In this document: positions 6,769 to 7,124 of the stretch, in pieces | Numbering within the stretch: position 1 is the first letter of the stretch | Layout of the letters: each line of letters begins with the position of its first letter | Assembly (NCBI GenBank): GCA_021813195.1 | Contig: JAKALI010000204.1 | Coordinates: 1-7,124 of the forward strand | DNA from: Pseudomonadota bacterium | GTDB lineage: Bacteria > Pseudomonadota > Alphaproteobacteria > Rhizobiales > Hyphomicrobiaceae | DNA length: 7,124 nt | Direction: 5' to 3' | Program-made: the position numbers and the translations under genes | The notes under the pieces: model-generated | Told to the model about the DNA's origin: nothing | Seen by the model: only the letters and a program-made list of their open reading frames with translations | Database searches by the model: none

Positions 6769-7124
6769 ATGATTGACAGACAGCCTCTCATCGTCGTGCT
6801 TGCAGCCGGCAAAGGCACGCGCATGAATTCCGACATCCCGAAGGTCCTCCACCACGTGGCCGGCCAATCCATGCTCGGTCATGTGCTTGCGTTGGCACGG
6901 GAGTTTCCGGGCGCTCGGGTGGCGGTCGTTGTTGGTCCAGGGATGGAGGAAGTTTCAGCCCAGGCGCGACGCCAACTGCCGGGTGTAGAGGTCTTCATTC
7001 AACAGCGCCAAGCCGGGACAGCCGACGCGGTCTTGGCCGCGCGCGCGGCGCTCGCTGCGCATGGCGGCGACGTGATTGTTCTTTATGCCGACACACCTTT
7101 GATCCGTCCGCGCGCGCTCAGTGA
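6769..7124 (+). CDS. glmU: GlmU, bifunctional UDP-GlcNAc pyrophosphorylase/glucosamine-1-P acetyltransferase, 3'-truncated by window edge
   Basis: GlmU acetylates glucosamine-1-phosphate and then joins it to UTP, giving UDP-GlcNAc for peptidoglycan and lipopolysaccharide; it is a cytoplasmic trimer. Only 118 codons of a protein usually about 450 aa long are in view, all from the N-terminal uridylyltransferase domain. The nucleotide-binding signature LAAGKGTRM (residues 11-19) and K25 in IPKVLH fall at exactly the E. coli positions. Q78, G83-T84 and the metal-binding D108 in YADTPLI match E. coli Q76, G81-T82 and D105. The acetyltransferase half, a left-handed beta helix, lies outside. Start ATG 6769 agrees with the family; the ribosome site is weak (GGAT 4 bases upstream). 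One oddity is GTADA where E. coli has GTGHA. The gene is divergent from the SPOR gene across a long control region. Confidence 0.95.
   Translation, partial: MIDRQPLIVVLAAGKGTRMNSDIPKVLHHVAGQSMLGHVLALAREFPGARVAVVVGPGMEEVSAQARRQLPGVEVFIQQRQAGTADAVLAARAALAAHGGDVIVLYADTPLIRPRALS

Noticed and set aside
6386..6872. Minus-strand open frames across the SPOR/glmU gap and into glmU
   Set aside because: They overlap the true glmU start, are rich in Arg, Cys and His, and lack motifs or ribosome sites.

Overview
The window is a GC-rich stretch of bacterial chromosome carrying mostly housekeeping genes. Protein style suggests an alphaproteobacterium, probably of the order Hyphomicrobiales (Rhizobiales): carB is directly followed by greA, an Lrp/AsnC regulator lies close by, and a divergent single-pass SPOR-type envelope protein has an Ala/Pro-rich linker. 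This placement is inference from the sequences alone; no 16S or other decisive marker is present.

Left part, + strand: the window opens inside carB (large subunit of carbamoyl-phosphate synthase; about the first 230 codons lie outside). After a 135-base gap comes greA, with a strong AGGAGG ribosome site and a GNRA-loop hairpin just ahead of it. A 12-helix MFS exporter of the EntS/MFS_3 kind follows 48 bases later and may share greA's transcript.

Middle, - strand: an Lrp/AsnC regulator converges on the MFS gene with 40 bases between their stops. Upstream of it is a 196-base gap with a coding-like patch on the + strand and a 7-bp inverted repeat. Then comes a gene for a bitopic membrane protein with a cytoplasmic Pro-rich N-terminus, one membrane helix, a periplasmic coiled coil, a Pro/Ala linker and a C-terminal SPOR-like domain.

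Right part: a 385-base divergent intergenic region holds the 12-bp palindrome CACAACGTTGTG with a second CACAAC half-site, several other short palindromes, a possible promoter and a T6 tract. It leads into glmU on the + strand (N-terminal 118 codons only), the bifunctional enzyme that makes UDP-GlcNAc. The SPOR protein and GlmU both concern the peptidoglycan envelope and share this control region.

I see no mobile element, CRISPR array, RNA gene, phage gene or evident new multi-gene system. The observations most worth a second look are the divergent control region, the greA leader hairpin and the unexplained coding-like patch next to the Lrp gene.
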